A stretch of DNA of 32,205 nucleotides from CAZWZG01 sp964638245. GTDB taxonomy: Bacteria > Pseudomonadota > Alphaproteobacteria > Rhodobacterales > Rhodobacteraceae. Shown here piece by piece: positions 13,651 through 22,472 of the stretch (its first letter is position 1; every line of letters begins with the position of its first letter). The DNA is taken from NCBI GenBank assembly GCA_964638245.1, contig CAZWZG010000016.1:1-32205 (forward strand). The letters run 5' to 3'. Position numbers and translations under genes: made by a program. Below the pieces are notes generated by a model. The model was given only the letters and a program-made list of their open reading frames with translations, was not told the origin of the DNA and did no database searches.

Positions 13651-15117
13651 ATGGCCTATAAATTCATCGGCGCAGCAGCGATTGCGCTTCTGCCAATGGG
13701 CGCGTTGGCGCAGACATCAATCACAATCGGTATGCAGCTTGAGCCGCCGAACCTTGATCCAACAGGTGGGGCCGCGGCAGCGATCGATGAGGTCGTCTAT
13801 GCCAATGTTTTCGAAGGGCTGACACGGTATCAGGCGGATGGCTCCATTGCGCCGGCTTTGGCCAAGTCGTGGGAGATTTCTGAAGATGGCACCGAGTACA
13901 CCTTCATGTTGAATGAGGGTGTGACGTTCCACGATGGCACAACCATGGACGCTGAAGACGTGAAGTTCTCGCTCGATCGTGCACGCGCAGAGGATTCCAC
14001 CAATGCGCAGAAGGCTTTGTTCGCCGGAATTGAAGCTGTGGATGTGATTGATCCTCTGACCGTCAAGGTGACCCTATCGGCGCCAAACGGGTCGTTCATC
14101 ACCAATATGGCTTGGGGCGATGCCGTGATCGTGGCGACCGAATCCATTGACGAGGCGGCGACCAACCCGGTTGGAACCGGGCCGTTCAAGCTGGATCGTT
14201 GGGTGCAGGGTGACCGTATCGAACTCGTGGCGAACCCCGATTATTGGGGCGAGAAGCCCGCGCTTGAAAGCGCGACCTTCAAGTTCATCAGCGAACCGAC
14301 AGCGGCGTTTGCGGCTGTGATGGGCGGTGAAGTTGACGCTTTCCCAACCTTCCCCGCGCCCGAGAACCTGATCCAGTTCGAAGCTGATCCGCGGTTCAAC
14401 GTGGTGGTTGGATCGACCGAGGGCGAGACGATCCTGTCGACCAACAACAAGTCGCCCAAGCTCATGGACGTGCGCGTGCGCAAGGCCATAGCCCACGCGA
14501 TCAACCGTCAGGACATCATCGATGGCGCGATGTTCGGGTTTGGCACGCCGATTGGCACCCATTTCCCTCCGCATCATCCCGACTATGTCGATTTGACCGG
14601 CAACTCGGCCTACGACCCGGAGTTGTCCAAGCAGCTTTTGGCGGAGGCAGGGGTTGAGAACCTGACGCTGACGCTGAAACTGCCGCCGCCGTCCTATGCA
14701 CGGCGCGGGGGCGAGATCATCGCGGCACAGCTGCGCGAGGTGGGGATCGAGACGGAAATCTCGAACCTCGAGTGGGCGCAATGGCTGGAGCAGGTGTTCC
14801 GGGGCAAAGACTTTGATCTGACGATCGTCAGCCACACCGAGCCCGCGGATATCAACATTTATGCCCGGCCCGAGTATTACTTCCAGTACGACAACGCGGC
14901 CTTTCAGGCCTTGATGGACGAGCTTTCGGTCACAGCGAACCCGGAGAAACGCTCGGCGCTTCTAAGGACCGCGCAAGAGACAATCGCGAATGACTATGTC
15001 AACGGTTACCTCTTCCAGTTGGCGCGGACCGGCGTTGCCAAGGTGGGGATCGAGGGCCTATGGCCGAATGCCCCCACGCAGGCCAATGACCTGACAGGGG
15101 TGCGCTGGGTCAACTGA
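13651..15117 (+). CDS. Periplasmic peptide-type ABC substrate-binding protein (SBP family 5)
   Basis: This 488-aa protein has a signal peptide (MAYKFIGAAAIALLPMGALA) and a full SBP_bac_5 domain like DppA/OppA. Hallmarks are PPNLDPTGG near the mature start, YANVFEGLTRY, the lobe-defining TFMLNEGVTFHDGTTMDAEDVKFSLDR segment, GTGPFKLDRWVQGDRIELVANPDYWG, and VRVRKAIAHAINRQDII. These proteins bind di- or oligopeptides, or sometimes opines, glutathione or nickel; the ligand is unknown. AGGGAG precedes the ATG. A strong terminator follows, so it is transcribed in excess over, or separately from, the permease genes 1 kb downstream, which are its likely partners. Confidence 0.94.
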   Translation: MAYKFIGAAAIALLPMGALAQTSITIGMQLEPPNLDPTGGAAAAIDEVVYANVFEGLTRYQADGSIAPALAKSWEISEDGTEYTFMLNEGVTFHDGTTMDAEDVKFSLDRARAEDSTNAQKALFAGIEAVDVIDPLTVKVTLSAPNGSFITNMAWGDAVIVATESIDEAATNPVGTGPFKLDRWVQGDRIELVANPDYWGEKPALESATFKFISEPTAAFAAVMGGEVDAFPTFPAPENLIQFEADPRFNVVVGSTEGETILSTNNKSPKLMDVRVRKAIAHAINRQDIIDGAMFGFGTPIGTHFPPHHPDYVDLTGNSAYDPELSKQLLAEAGVENLTLTLKLPPPSYARRGGEIIAAQLREVGIETEISNLEWAQWLEQVFRGKDFDLTIVSHTEPADINIYARPEYYFQYDNAAFQALMDELSVTANPEKRSALLRTAQETIANDYVNGYLFQLARTGVAKVGIEGLWPNAPTQANDLTGVRWVN

Positions 15118-15139
15118 CCTGATAGGACAAAACCAAAGG

Positions 15140-15172
15140 GCGCGCCGGTGCGGACCGGCGCGCTTTTCTTTT
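15140..15172 (+). terminator. Strong rho-independent terminator after the binding-protein gene
   Basis: GCGCGCCGGT (15140-15149), loop GCGG, ACCGGCGCGC (15154-15163), then TTTTCTTTT. The perfect 10-bp GC-rich stem plus T-run lies 22 bases after the stop. It separates the binding protein from the downstream genes or allows partial read-through. Confidence 0.92.
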
Positions 15173-15184
15173 GCGGAGTGCCCC

Positions 15185-16081
15185 GTGGTCAGTGAAAAAT
15201 TCGACGGCGTCGCCTATTTCGCCTTGCTGGTCATGGTGCTGAGCACTGGGTCGACGTTTCTGTTTATCGTCTTCGCCTTGGAAGGCTTGTCGGCTATGGC
15301 GGTTGCCTCGTGGCGCCTGATCATCGGGGCTGCGTTTCTCGTGGCTGTCGCATTCGCACTTGGAGAAGGGTTGCCGCGCAGCCGTGTGATCTGGCTTTGG
15401 GCCGCGGGGTTCGGGGTGCTGAACTATCTAATTCCTGCGGTAACCTTGGCTTGGGCCCAACAGTTTTTGCCGACCAATGTGGCGGGAGCCTACTATGCTT
15501 CGATCCCTTTGATGGTGCTGATGCTGTCGGCGGTGATTTTCGCCGTGAAGATCACTTGGCGCAAAGGTTTGGGGTTGGTCATCGGATCCGTTGGGCTGGT
15601 CGTCCTGGCCGGGCCAGGGACGGGGTCGCAGTTGGACGGCGAGATCCCGGTGCTGCCGCAGATGGCGATTTTCCTATCCTGCGTTTGTCTTGCGATGACG
15701 GCCGTCATCGCGCGGATCATGCCAAAGGCGCCCGCGATGCAGTTGTCTGCGGCGGCGGCGTTGATGGCGGCGGTGCCGTTTGTACCGGTCGCGGCCCTGA
15801 CCCTGCCCGAGACGACGCCGTCGACAAAAGCCATTGCCGGTATGGTTGCGGCGGGCGTGATTTCGAGCGGGATCGCGCATTTTTCCCGGTTTTTCCTGAT
15901 CCGTCGCAAGGGCCCGGTGTTTGTGACCCCCAATGCTTATCTCGCAGCGATCTGGACCGCGTTTTTGGGCGCGATTGTTCTGGGCGAGGTTCTGACCCTG
16001 CCGACGATCATCGCGCTGGGCATTGTTTTGGCGGGTGTTGTGATCGCACAGGATGGTTCGGGTCAAATGAAGGCGGTGTGA
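15185..16081 (+). CDS. EamA/DMT family permease
   Basis: The 298-aa protein has ten predicted TM helices in two EamA repeats (about residues 10-140 and 155-290). Family segments are ALEGLSAMAVASWRLIIGAA, the end-of-repeat motif TWRKGLGLVIGSVGLVVLAGP, and in the second half AYLAAIWTAFLGAIVLGE and IALGIVLAGVVIAQ. DMT exporters move amino acids, metabolites or drugs; the substrate is not predictable. The start is GTG 15185, 13 bases after the T-run of the preceding terminator. It sits between the peptide-binding protein and its permeases, an unusual position; 43 bases separate it from the permease, so those genes may share its transcript. Confidence 0.9.
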   Translation: MVSEKFDGVAYFALLVMVLSTGSTFLFIVFALEGLSAMAVASWRLIIGAAFLVAVAFALGEGLPRSRVIWLWAAGFGVLNYLIPAVTLAWAQQFLPTNVAGAYYASIPLMVLMLSAVIFAVKITWRKGLGLVIGSVGLVVLAGPGTGSQLDGEIPVLPQMAIFLSCVCLAMTAVIARIMPKAPAMQLSAAAALMAAVPFVPVAALTLPETTPSTKAIAGMVAAGVISSGIAHFSRFFLIRRKGPVFVTPNAYLAAIWTAFLGAIVLGEVLTLPTIIALGIVLAGVVIAQDGSGQMKAV

Positions 16082-16124
16082 TCGGGGCTGGCGGCGCGCT
16101 CCGCTCCACCGTAACCTTCGGATC

Positions 16125-17072
16125 ATGGTGAGTTATCTCTCTCGTCGCGCGATTTCTCTTGTGCTCACGCTTGTCGTGGCGAGCCTTGTTATTTTTTTCG
16201 CAATGGAGGTGATCCCGGGCGATCCGGCGGCGTTCATGCTGGGCCTGAATGCAAGCGAAGAGGCGATAGCGGCGTTGCGGGCCGAACTGGGCCTCGATCA
16301 GGGTTTGGTCGCGCGATATTTTGCGTGGGTATCTGGCGTCTTCACTGGTGATTTCGGTGTGTCCTACACGTATCGCGTGCCGGTGGGGCAACTGATCGCC
16401 GATCGTCTGGCGGTGTCGGTTCCGCTGACGCTTTATGCGCTGATCCTGACGGTTCTTATCGCCTTTCCAGTCGGCTTGATCGCAGCCTCACGTCGGGGGA
16501 CGATTTGGGACAGCGGGATTATGGCGCTGACCCAGTTGGGGATCGCGGTCCCGAATTTCTGGGTCGGTATCCTGTTGGTGGCGTGGCTGGCGCTGGGCCT
16601 TGGCTGGTTTCCGGCGGGCGGGTTCCCGGGATGGGAGGCGGGGCTTTGGGCCGTAATCGTATCGCTGACGCTGCCAGCGATTTCGCTGGCGCTGTTTCAG
16701 GGGTCGATCCTGGCCCGCGTGATGCGCTCGAGTGTTATTGAAACGTTGGACCAGGACTATATCCGCACGGCGCGGGCGAAGGGTTTGAGCCAGAGAGAAA
16801 GCGTGCTCGGTCATGGCCTTCGCAATGCGATGATCCCGGTGATGACAATCCTTGGATTGCAGTTTTCGTTCCTTTTGGCGGGCGCGATCATCATCGAAAA
16901 TGTGTTCTTCTTGCCTGGGCTGGGGCGGCTGATTTTTCAGGCGATCACCCAGCGCGACCTGATCGTCGTGGAAAGCGCTGTGATGCTGCTGGTGGCCGCT
17001 GTGGTGATCGTGAACTTCATCGTCGATGTCGCCTACGCGCTGATCGATCCTCGTTTGAGGCGTCAGGCATGA
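16125..17072 (+). CDS. Peptide-type ABC transporter permease, DppB/OppB family
   Basis: This 315-aa inner-membrane permease has the N-terminal BPD-type segment (LSRRAISLVLTLVVASLVIF, VIPGDPAAFMLG, ELGLDQGLVARYFAWVSGVFTGDFGVS) and about six TM helices. The cytoplasmic EAA loop at about residues 211-235 (DYIRTARAKGLSQRESVLGHG..N) docks to the ATPase. It forms the membrane channel with the next gene product. Its TGA overlaps the next ATG (ATGA), showing coupled translation. Confidence 0.95.
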   Translation: MVSYLSRRAISLVLTLVVASLVIFFAMEVIPGDPAAFMLGLNASEEAIAALRAELGLDQGLVARYFAWVSGVFTGDFGVSYTYRVPVGQLIADRLAVSVPLTLYALILTVLIAFPVGLIAASRRGTIWDSGIMALTQLGIAVPNFWVGILLVAWLALGLGWFPAGGFPGWEAGLWAVIVSLTLPAISLALFQGSILARVMRSSVIETLDQDYIRTARAKGLSQRESVLGHGLRNAMIPVMTILGLQFSFLLAGAIIIENVFFLPGLGRLIFQAITQRDLIVVESAVMLLVAAVVIVNFIVDVAYALIDPRLRRQA

Positions 17073-17887
17073 GAGTGCCGGGGCAGCTGTGGGTGGGGGG
17101 CGTTTTGGTGGTGCTCGCCTGTCTTGCGGCACTGGTGTCGTTTGTCTGGACGCCTTACGTTGTGGACGGTGTGGACATTCAGAACCGGATGGTCGGCCCA
17201 AGCGGCGCGCATTGGCTGGGCACGGATCATCTGGGGCGCGATATCGCGTCGATGCTGATGATCGGCGCGCGCGTGTCGATAGCGGTGGCCATTCTGGCGG
17301 TGGCGGTCGGCATGATCTTTGGCGTGCCGTTGGGCCTTTGGGCGGCGGCGCGCCGGGGCGGGGTGCTGGATGATGTGATCATGCGCTCCAATGATATGAT
17401 TTTTGCTTTTCCGCCGCTGGTCATCGCGATCTTGATAACGGCCTTGCTTGGGCCGTCGGCGACGAATGCGATCCTTGCGATAGGCGTTTTCAATATACCG
17501 GTGTTTGCGCGCGTCGCGAGGGGAGCGGCGCTTAGCCTTTGGACCCTCGACTATGTCCGCGCGGCGGAGGTTTCGGGCAAGGGCAAGGCGCGGATATCGC
17601 TTGAACATATTCTGCCCAACATCGCGAACCTTCTGATCGTTCAGGGCACGATCCAGTTTTCAGTCGGGATCATCTTTGAAAGCGCGTTGTCCTATGTCGG
17701 ACTTGGGGTCCAGCCGCCCGTGCCAAGTTGGGGGCGGATGCTGGCGGATGTGCAGACCATGACCTCTCTCGCGCCGCATATGACGATTTTCCCGGGGTTG
17801 GCGATTGTGGCCACGGTCCTTGGGCTCAACATGATGGGCGATGGGCTGCGCGATCTGTTTGATCCCCGATTGAGGCGCCTGCGGTGA
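17069..17887 (+). CDS. Peptide-type ABC transporter permease, DppC/OppC family
   Basis: The 272-aa second permease has the DppC hallmark near the N-terminus (GPSGAHWLGTDHLGRDIASMLMIGARVS). The EAA loop is at about residues 160-184 (DYVRAAEVSGKGKARISLEHILPN). The C-terminus has ESALSYVGLGVQPPVPSWGRML and ends DGLRDLFDPRLRR, both diagnostic. Five or six TM helices are predicted. It overlaps the upstream permease gene by ATGA and the downstream ATPase gene by GTGA, so the three are translated as one unit. Confidence 0.95.
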   Translation: MRVPGQLWVGGVLVVLACLAALVSFVWTPYVVDGVDIQNRMVGPSGAHWLGTDHLGRDIASMLMIGARVSIAVAILAVAVGMIFGVPLGLWAAARRGGVLDDVIMRSNDMIFAFPPLVIAILITALLGPSATNAILAIGVFNIPVFARVARGAALSLWTLDYVRAAEVSGKGKARISLEHILPNIANLLIVQGTIQFSVGIIFESALSYVGLGVQPPVPSWGRMLADVQTMTSLAPHMTIFPGLAIVATVLGLNMMGDGLRDLFDPRLRRLR

Positions 17888-19464
17888 GCCTTTTGGACGT
17901 CCAGAACCTGTCGATGAGCATCGCGGGTACGCCGATCCTGCGAGATGTGTCTTTTCAGATCGCACCGGGCGAGCGGTTTGCACTGGTCGGTGAAAGCGGG
18001 TCGGGCAAGACGATGACCGCGCTGTCGGCAATCGGGCTTTTGCCATCGGTGGCCGAGACGACGGGGCGCGTGATGCTCTCCGGGCGGGATCTCATGGCGC
18101 AATCGGAGGCGCAGTTGTGCGATATCCGCGGCCGCGACATCGGTATGATCTTTCAGGAGCCGATGACAGCGCTGAACCCGATGCACCGGATCGGCGATCA
18201 GGTGGCAGAAACCCTTCTGACCCACCGCGCGGCGACGCGGGCTGAAGCGCGCGATGTGGCGCTCGACCGGCTGGCGCGCGTAGGTTTGCCGCCGGACCGC
18301 TATGATCCGGCGCGCTATCCCCACGAATTGTCGGGCGGGCAGCGTCAGAGGGTGTCCATTGCAATGGCGATCGCCCTCCGTCCGCGCCTTTTGATCGCGG
18401 ATGAACCGACGACGGCGCTGGATGTGACGACGCAGGCGACCATTCTTGACCTGTTGAAGGACCTTGTCGCCGACGAGGGGATGGCGTTGATGCTGATCAC
18501 CCATGATCTCGCCGTCGTGGCCAATATGGCCGACAGGGTCGCTGTGATGCAGCACGGCCAGATCGTCGAAGACGGCCCGACTGAACCACTGTTTCGCGCC
18601 CGCTCCCACGCGTATACGCGCAAGCTTTTCGCTGCCTCGACGCATCAACCTAACCGCACCAGCCAACGCCAACCTGAGCCGCTTCTGCGGGTCGAAACCG
18701 TGTCCCGGGACTATCCGCTGCCGCGCAAAAGCCTTCTGGGTCCTAGACCGGTTTTCAGGGCTGTGGATGGTGTTTCACTCGAGGTGGCCGAAGGGGAAAG
18801 CCTTGGGCTTGTTGGAGAAAGCGGGTGTGGCAAGTCCACGCTGGTGCGTTCGGTTCTTGGTCTGGATGCGGTCCAGGAAGGACGGATTACACTTGGCGGA
18901 GCACCTGTTGTCGCCGGAGAGGTGCCAAATGCGCTGCGTCAGAACATGCAGGTCGTCTTTCAGGATCCTTTTGCCTCCTTTAACCCGCGCCATAAGGTCT
19001 GGCGGCTGGTGGCGGAACCGTTCCATCTGCGCACGCCGGTCCCGGATGATCCGCGCGCAGAAGTGGCAGAGGCGCTGCGTTCGGTGGGCCTCAGCCCCGA
19101 GGATGGCGAGAAATACATTCACGAATTCTCAGGCGGGCAGAGACAGCGCATCGCAATCGCGCGCGCGATTATCAACCGACCCAAGCTGGTCGTGCTGGAC
19201 GAAGCTGTTTCGGCTCTGGACGTTTCGGTGCGTGCACAAGTGCTTGACCTGCTGGCGGAACTTCAGGCGCGCTACGGCCTCGCCTATCTGTTCGTCAGCC
19301 ATGACTTGAGCGTCGTGCGGCGGGTCACGGATCGCGTTGCGATCATGCAAAAGGGGCGGATCGTTGAGACAGGGCCGACCGAGGCAGTCTTTGATGCCCC
19401 GGCAAATCCTTACAGCCAGGCTTTGTTGAAGGCCGTGCCCGAAATCCCGGTTGCTTGGGTATAG
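17884..19464 (+). CDS. Fused double ATPase subunit of peptide-type ABC transporter (DppD-DppF)
   Basis: The 526-aa protein joins the two ATPases that are separate in the E. coli Dpp/Opp systems. The first domain has Walker A GESGSGKT at 36-43, signature LSGGQRQR near 150 and ADEPTTALDVT. The second has GESGCGKST near 311, FSGGQRQR near 418 and LDEAVSALDVS. The second Walker B thus reads DEAVSALD, as in several DppF-type ATPases. Each domain ends with an oligopeptide-type tail (FRARSHAYTRKL; FDAPANPYSQALLKAVP). It starts with GTG 17884 overlapping the permease stop. It completes one importer: binding protein, two permeases and this ATPase. Confidence 0.95.
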   Translation: MSLLDVQNLSMSIAGTPILRDVSFQIAPGERFALVGESGSGKTMTALSAIGLLPSVAETTGRVMLSGRDLMAQSEAQLCDIRGRDIGMIFQEPMTALNPMHRIGDQVAETLLTHRAATRAEARDVALDRLARVGLPPDRYDPARYPHELSGGQRQRVSIAMAIALRPRLLIADEPTTALDVTTQATILDLLKDLVADEGMALMLITHDLAVVANMADRVAVMQHGQIVEDGPTEPLFRARSHAYTRKLFAASTHQPNRTSQRQPEPLLRVETVSRDYPLPRKSLLGPRPVFRAVDGVSLEVAEGESLGLVGESGCGKSTLVRSVLGLDAVQEGRITLGGAPVVAGEVPNALRQNMQVVFQDPFASFNPRHKVWRLVAEPFHLRTPVPDDPRAEVAEALRSVGLSPEDGEKYIHEFSGGQRQRIAIARAIINRPKLVVLDEAVSALDVSVRAQVLDLLAELQARYGLAYLFVSHDLSVVRRVTDRVAIMQKGRIVETGPTEAVFDAPANPYSQALLKAVPEIPVAWV

Positions 19465-19555
19465 AAGGAGGTCGGGGAAGCCTGACTTGATGGGATCCCA
19501 AACGCAGTAGACACTTGGCGGATTGGGGACGTGACGACGCAAGACCGGGGATTGT

Positions 19556-21400
19556 ATGAAGGACGGGGATGCACATAGCAAAAGTGCCGCGCTTTTGCGT
19601 CGGGTTGATGCGTTTGCAGCGCTGGATGAGGCCACGCTTGCGCGTGTCGCTGCCTTGGTCGAGTGGCGCCAAGTGGCGCGCGGAGAAACGCTGATCCGCG
19701 AAGGCGACGAGGCTGACGATCTTTTCATCGTGGCCAAAGGGCGGTTCTGGGTTCTGTCGGGGGACGAGCCGATTGCCGAAATCGAACCCGGAGAACCCAT
19801 CGGCGAGCTGGCGTTTTTTGCCGGTGGCGTACGTTCGGCAAACGTGGTGGCTGCCAGAAACAGCGCGGTGATGGCGCTGACGAAATCTGCCTATGACCAG
19901 ATCAGCGCCGAAACCCCGGCTCTGTCGCGCACCATCCTTTCATCGGTCAGCAAGCGTCTGATGCAGGCCGTGCCTGCCTCGCCAAAGCTGCGCCCGCGTA
20001 CTGGTAAGACGATGGGCGTCTTTCCCGGGGCTGGCGGGACTTTAGAGCCGTCCTTTGTCCGTGGACTTGTGACGGCCTTTGACGGGGTAAACGGTTGGAA
20101 TTTCGTCACTGAAACCGACGTGCCCGCAGAGGTGCGCGAAGACACAAACGCGTTGGAGGCGTGGCTTGACGCGAAGGAGGCGAACGCCAATCTGGTTCTT
20201 GCCGCTCATGATCCAAAAGAAGCATCAATTTGGGCCCGCACAGCGGCGCGCGGGTCGGACGCGACGTTGATCGTTTTGGAGGGGCAGGCGGGTGCAGATC
20301 ACGTTTCGGCCCTTGAAGAAGAACTATTCGCTGGGGTCCTCCCGTCGAGCCTTCACTATGCGGTGACACGGCCAAAAGGCGCCATCGGGCCAGTTGGGAC
20401 GTCGGTCCTTCTTGCCGCGCGTCCCAAAGCCTTGCACCACCACGTCGCCCTTGATCAGCTCCAAGACTTCGAACGCCTGGCGCGCTTTATTCGCGGCGAG
20501 GCACTGGGGCTGGTGCTTTGTGGTGGCGGGGCTTTTGGGACGGCGCATCTCGGGGCGATCAAGGCGCTCTTGGAGGCGGGCATTTCCTTTGATTTTCTGG
20601 GGGGCACGAGTGTTGGCGCGGCAATGGCTGGTGCCATCTCCATTGGGTTGGCGCCTGACCGTGTGATGGACCTTTGCGAAGATATCTTCCTTCGCTCACG
20701 CGCCATGTCGCGCTGGACGGTGCCGCGCCATTCCGTGCTGGACCACCGCGCGTTGGACGAAGGTTTGCACCGGCACTATGGCGATGTTTCAATTGAAGAT
20801 ATCCCGATGAACTTCTTTGCGATTGCCACCAGTCTGACGAGCAATGACATCACGATCATCCGGGACGGTCCGCTTTGGAAATCGATTCGTGCCTCTGGGT
20901 CGCTGCCGGGGCTTTTCCCGCCCTTCCTGACGGAAACAGGCGAGGTGCTGATCGACGGCGGACTATTGGACAATCTGCCAGTGACAGCGATGCGGGACCT
21001 CAAGGCAGGACCAAACCTGATACTGAACTTTGAGCCGGAAAAACCCTGGCGCGTGCAGACGCGGTATGAGGACCTTCCAGGTCGCATTGGGGCGTTTTTC
21101 CAAATGCTGCGCCCGCCCCGTCAAGAGACGGAAGAAAGCCCGACACTGTTCTCGATCCTGAGCCGTTCCATGGCGGTCAATGCGCAGCGTCTAATTGGTC
21201 GGACAGACGTTGGGTCGGATGTGCTTTTGAATATCAGGACGTTGCCGGGCATGACCTTCATGAACTGGGATCAAGGGCGGGCGATGTTCGAGGATGCCTA
21301 TCAGCAGATGAAAGTCGCTTTGGGGAATGATGCCGAAGAAGGCGATCCGATTGAACGCATTCGACGCGCGACAATGGCGCTTGGCAAGTCGGATAAGTAA
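19556..21400 (+). CDS. cNMP-binding domain / patatin-like phospholipase (NTE-like)
   Basis: This 614-aa protein has an N-terminal cyclic-nucleotide-binding (CAP-like) domain at about residues 12-135. Its phosphate-binding cassette is GEPIGELAFFAGGVRSA, with Arg93 placed to contact the phosphate. A middle domain of about 145-290 precedes a patatin lipase domain from about 315. The catalytic dyad is complete: oxyanion GGG at 323-325, nucleophile Ser352 in GTSVG and Asp467 in DGG. This layout matches bacterial relatives of neuropathy target esterase, which hydrolyse phospholipids or lysophospholipids. Binding of cAMP or cGMP is possible but not shown. There is no TM helix; it may act at the membrane surface. 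It converges with tRNA-Asn. Confidence 0.93.
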   Translation: MKDGDAHSKSAALLRRVDAFAALDEATLARVAALVEWRQVARGETLIREGDEADDLFIVAKGRFWVLSGDEPIAEIEPGEPIGELAFFAGGVRSANVVAARNSAVMALTKSAYDQISAETPALSRTILSSVSKRLMQAVPASPKLRPRTGKTMGVFPGAGGTLEPSFVRGLVTAFDGVNGWNFVTETDVPAEVREDTNALEAWLDAKEANANLVLAAHDPKEASIWARTAARGSDATLIVLEGQAGADHVSALEEELFAGVLPSSLHYAVTRPKGAIGPVGTSVLLAARPKALHHHVALDQLQDFERLARFIRGEALGLVLCGGGAFGTAHLGAIKALLEAGISFDFLGGTSVGAAMAGAISIGLAPDRVMDLCEDIFLRSRAMSRWTVPRHSVLDHRALDEGLHRHYGDVSIEDIPMNFFAIATSLTSNDITIIRDGPLWKSIRASGSLPGLFPPFLTETGEVLIDGGLLDNLPVTAMRDLKAGPNLILNFEPEKPWRVQTRYEDLPGRIGAFFQMLRPPRQETEESPTLFSILSRSMAVNAQRLIGRTDVGSDVLLNIRTLPGMTFMNWDQGRAMFEDAYQQMKVALGNDAEEGDPIERIRRATMALGKSDK

Positions 21401-21407
21401 GAGATTT

Positions 21408-21482
21408 TGGCTCCGGCGGTAGGGATCGAACCTACGACCAATTGATTAACAGTCAACTGCTCTACCGCTGAGCTACGCCGGA
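21408..21482 (-). tRNA. tRNA-Asn(GTT)
   Basis: The minus strand reads TCCGGCG at the 5' end, a D-arm TAGCTCAGCGGTAGAGC, anticodon loop CTGTTAA with anticodon GTT, a T-arm with GGTTCGATCC, and acceptor CGCCGGA plus G and encoded CCA. It is 75 nt and all arms pair. Anticodon GTT decodes AAC/AAT (Asn). Confidence 0.97.
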
Positions 21483-21553
21483 ATACCGACGCGGGATATA
21501 GCAATAGCGCCTTCGGGCGTCCAGAGGGGTTTTTGCGAAAGTTTCCTTTCTGG

Positions 21554-22447
21554 TCAGGCGGGTTGCCAGCGCGTAGTAAGGCTCGGCTTGTCGTTGCTTT
21601 GGACGCGGTTTTGTTCCCAAAGATCAATGAGATGAGCAAGGGTGTTGCGCGAAGCGATGGCGTGCGTCTTGTCGTCAAGCGGGCCGTAAACGGCGCTTGT
21701 TATGGAGGGCAGCGTTCGGTGACCTTGATGCAGGGCTTGCAGGATTTGCGCCTCGCGGCCCGCGCGGTGCGCAATCAGTTCCGCGATGCGATGGCCCGGG
21801 TTCGTGACCGGCGCACCGTGACCGGGCAAAAGACGGGTTGCGTCGAGGTTGGCAAGTGCTTCGCAAGAGCGGCGAAAAGCGCCGGCATCGCCGTCGGGCG
21901 GAGAGATGAGCGAGCTTGACCAGCCCATGACCGTGTCACCGGTGAAAACGGTTTTTCCTAGTTCGAAACTCAGATGGCCCGCAAAGTGCCCCGGTGTTTC
22001 ATGGACAACCAGTGGCGCGCCGGAGACATCAAGGACGTCGTCTTGCCGCAGAAGGTGATCGGGCGCGAACGATGTATCGAGCCCTTCGCCGCCACCAATG
22101 CCACCAGCCTGTGCCAGAGCTTGCATCGTTGCGCTGCGTCCGGACGTGGGCGGGCCATAGCCATAGATCGGCGCGCCGGTCGCTTTATGCAGACGCGGTG
22201 CGAGTGATGAGTGATCGCGATGGGCGTGGGTGATCAGGATATGCGTGATGGTCTGCCCAACTGTTGCGATCAGAATTGCATCGAGATGCGCGTCAAGGTC
22301 GGGGCCGGGGTCGATCACAGCAACACGATCCGTGCCGACAAGGTAGGTGTTCGTCCCGCCTTCGGTCATGGGCGAGGGATTGGGGGCGATCAGGCATCTG
22401 ATGTCATCGCCCAGATCGATGACGGGGTTTTCCGCTTGGCCAGTCAT
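21554..22447 (-). CDS. MBL-fold metallo-hydrolase (LACTB2/glyoxalase II-like)
   Basis: The 297-aa protein starts with the RCLIAPNPSPMTEGGTNTYLVG region common to alphaproteobacterial MBL hydrolases. It has the zinc motif HAHRDH, then HETPGHFAGHLSF and VFTGDTVMGW with further ligands, and LLPGHGAPV. A C-terminal winged-helix-like segment (HRAGREAQILQAL..., SAVYG, NTLAHLIDL) resembles that of LACTB2-like proteins, some of which are nucleases; thioester or ester hydrolysis is the alternative. I chose ATG 22447 because the family N-terminus is short; in-frame ATGs at 22471 and 22486 would overlap or touch the divergent kinase start. Only 25 bases separate the two starts. Confidence 0.88.
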   Translation of the reverse strand: MTGQAENPVIDLGDDIRCLIAPNPSPMTEGGTNTYLVGTDRVAVIDPGPDLDAHLDAILIATVGQTITHILITHAHRDHSSLAPRLHKATGAPIYGYGPPTSGRSATMQALAQAGGIGGGEGLDTSFAPDHLLRQDDVLDVSGAPLVVHETPGHFAGHLSFELGKTVFTGDTVMGWSSSLISPPDGDAGAFRRSCEALANLDATRLLPGHGAPVTNPGHRIAELIAHRAGREAQILQALHQGHRTLPSITSAVYGPLDDKTHAIASRNTLAHLIDLWEQNRVQSNDKPSLTTRWQPA

Positions 22448-22472
22448 ATCGAGCAGAGTTAGGCTCACGCGC

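Noticed and set aside
14074..14835. Open frame of 253 codons on the minus strand
   Set aside because: It is antisense to the substrate-binding protein gene, which has a signal peptide and full-length family match.
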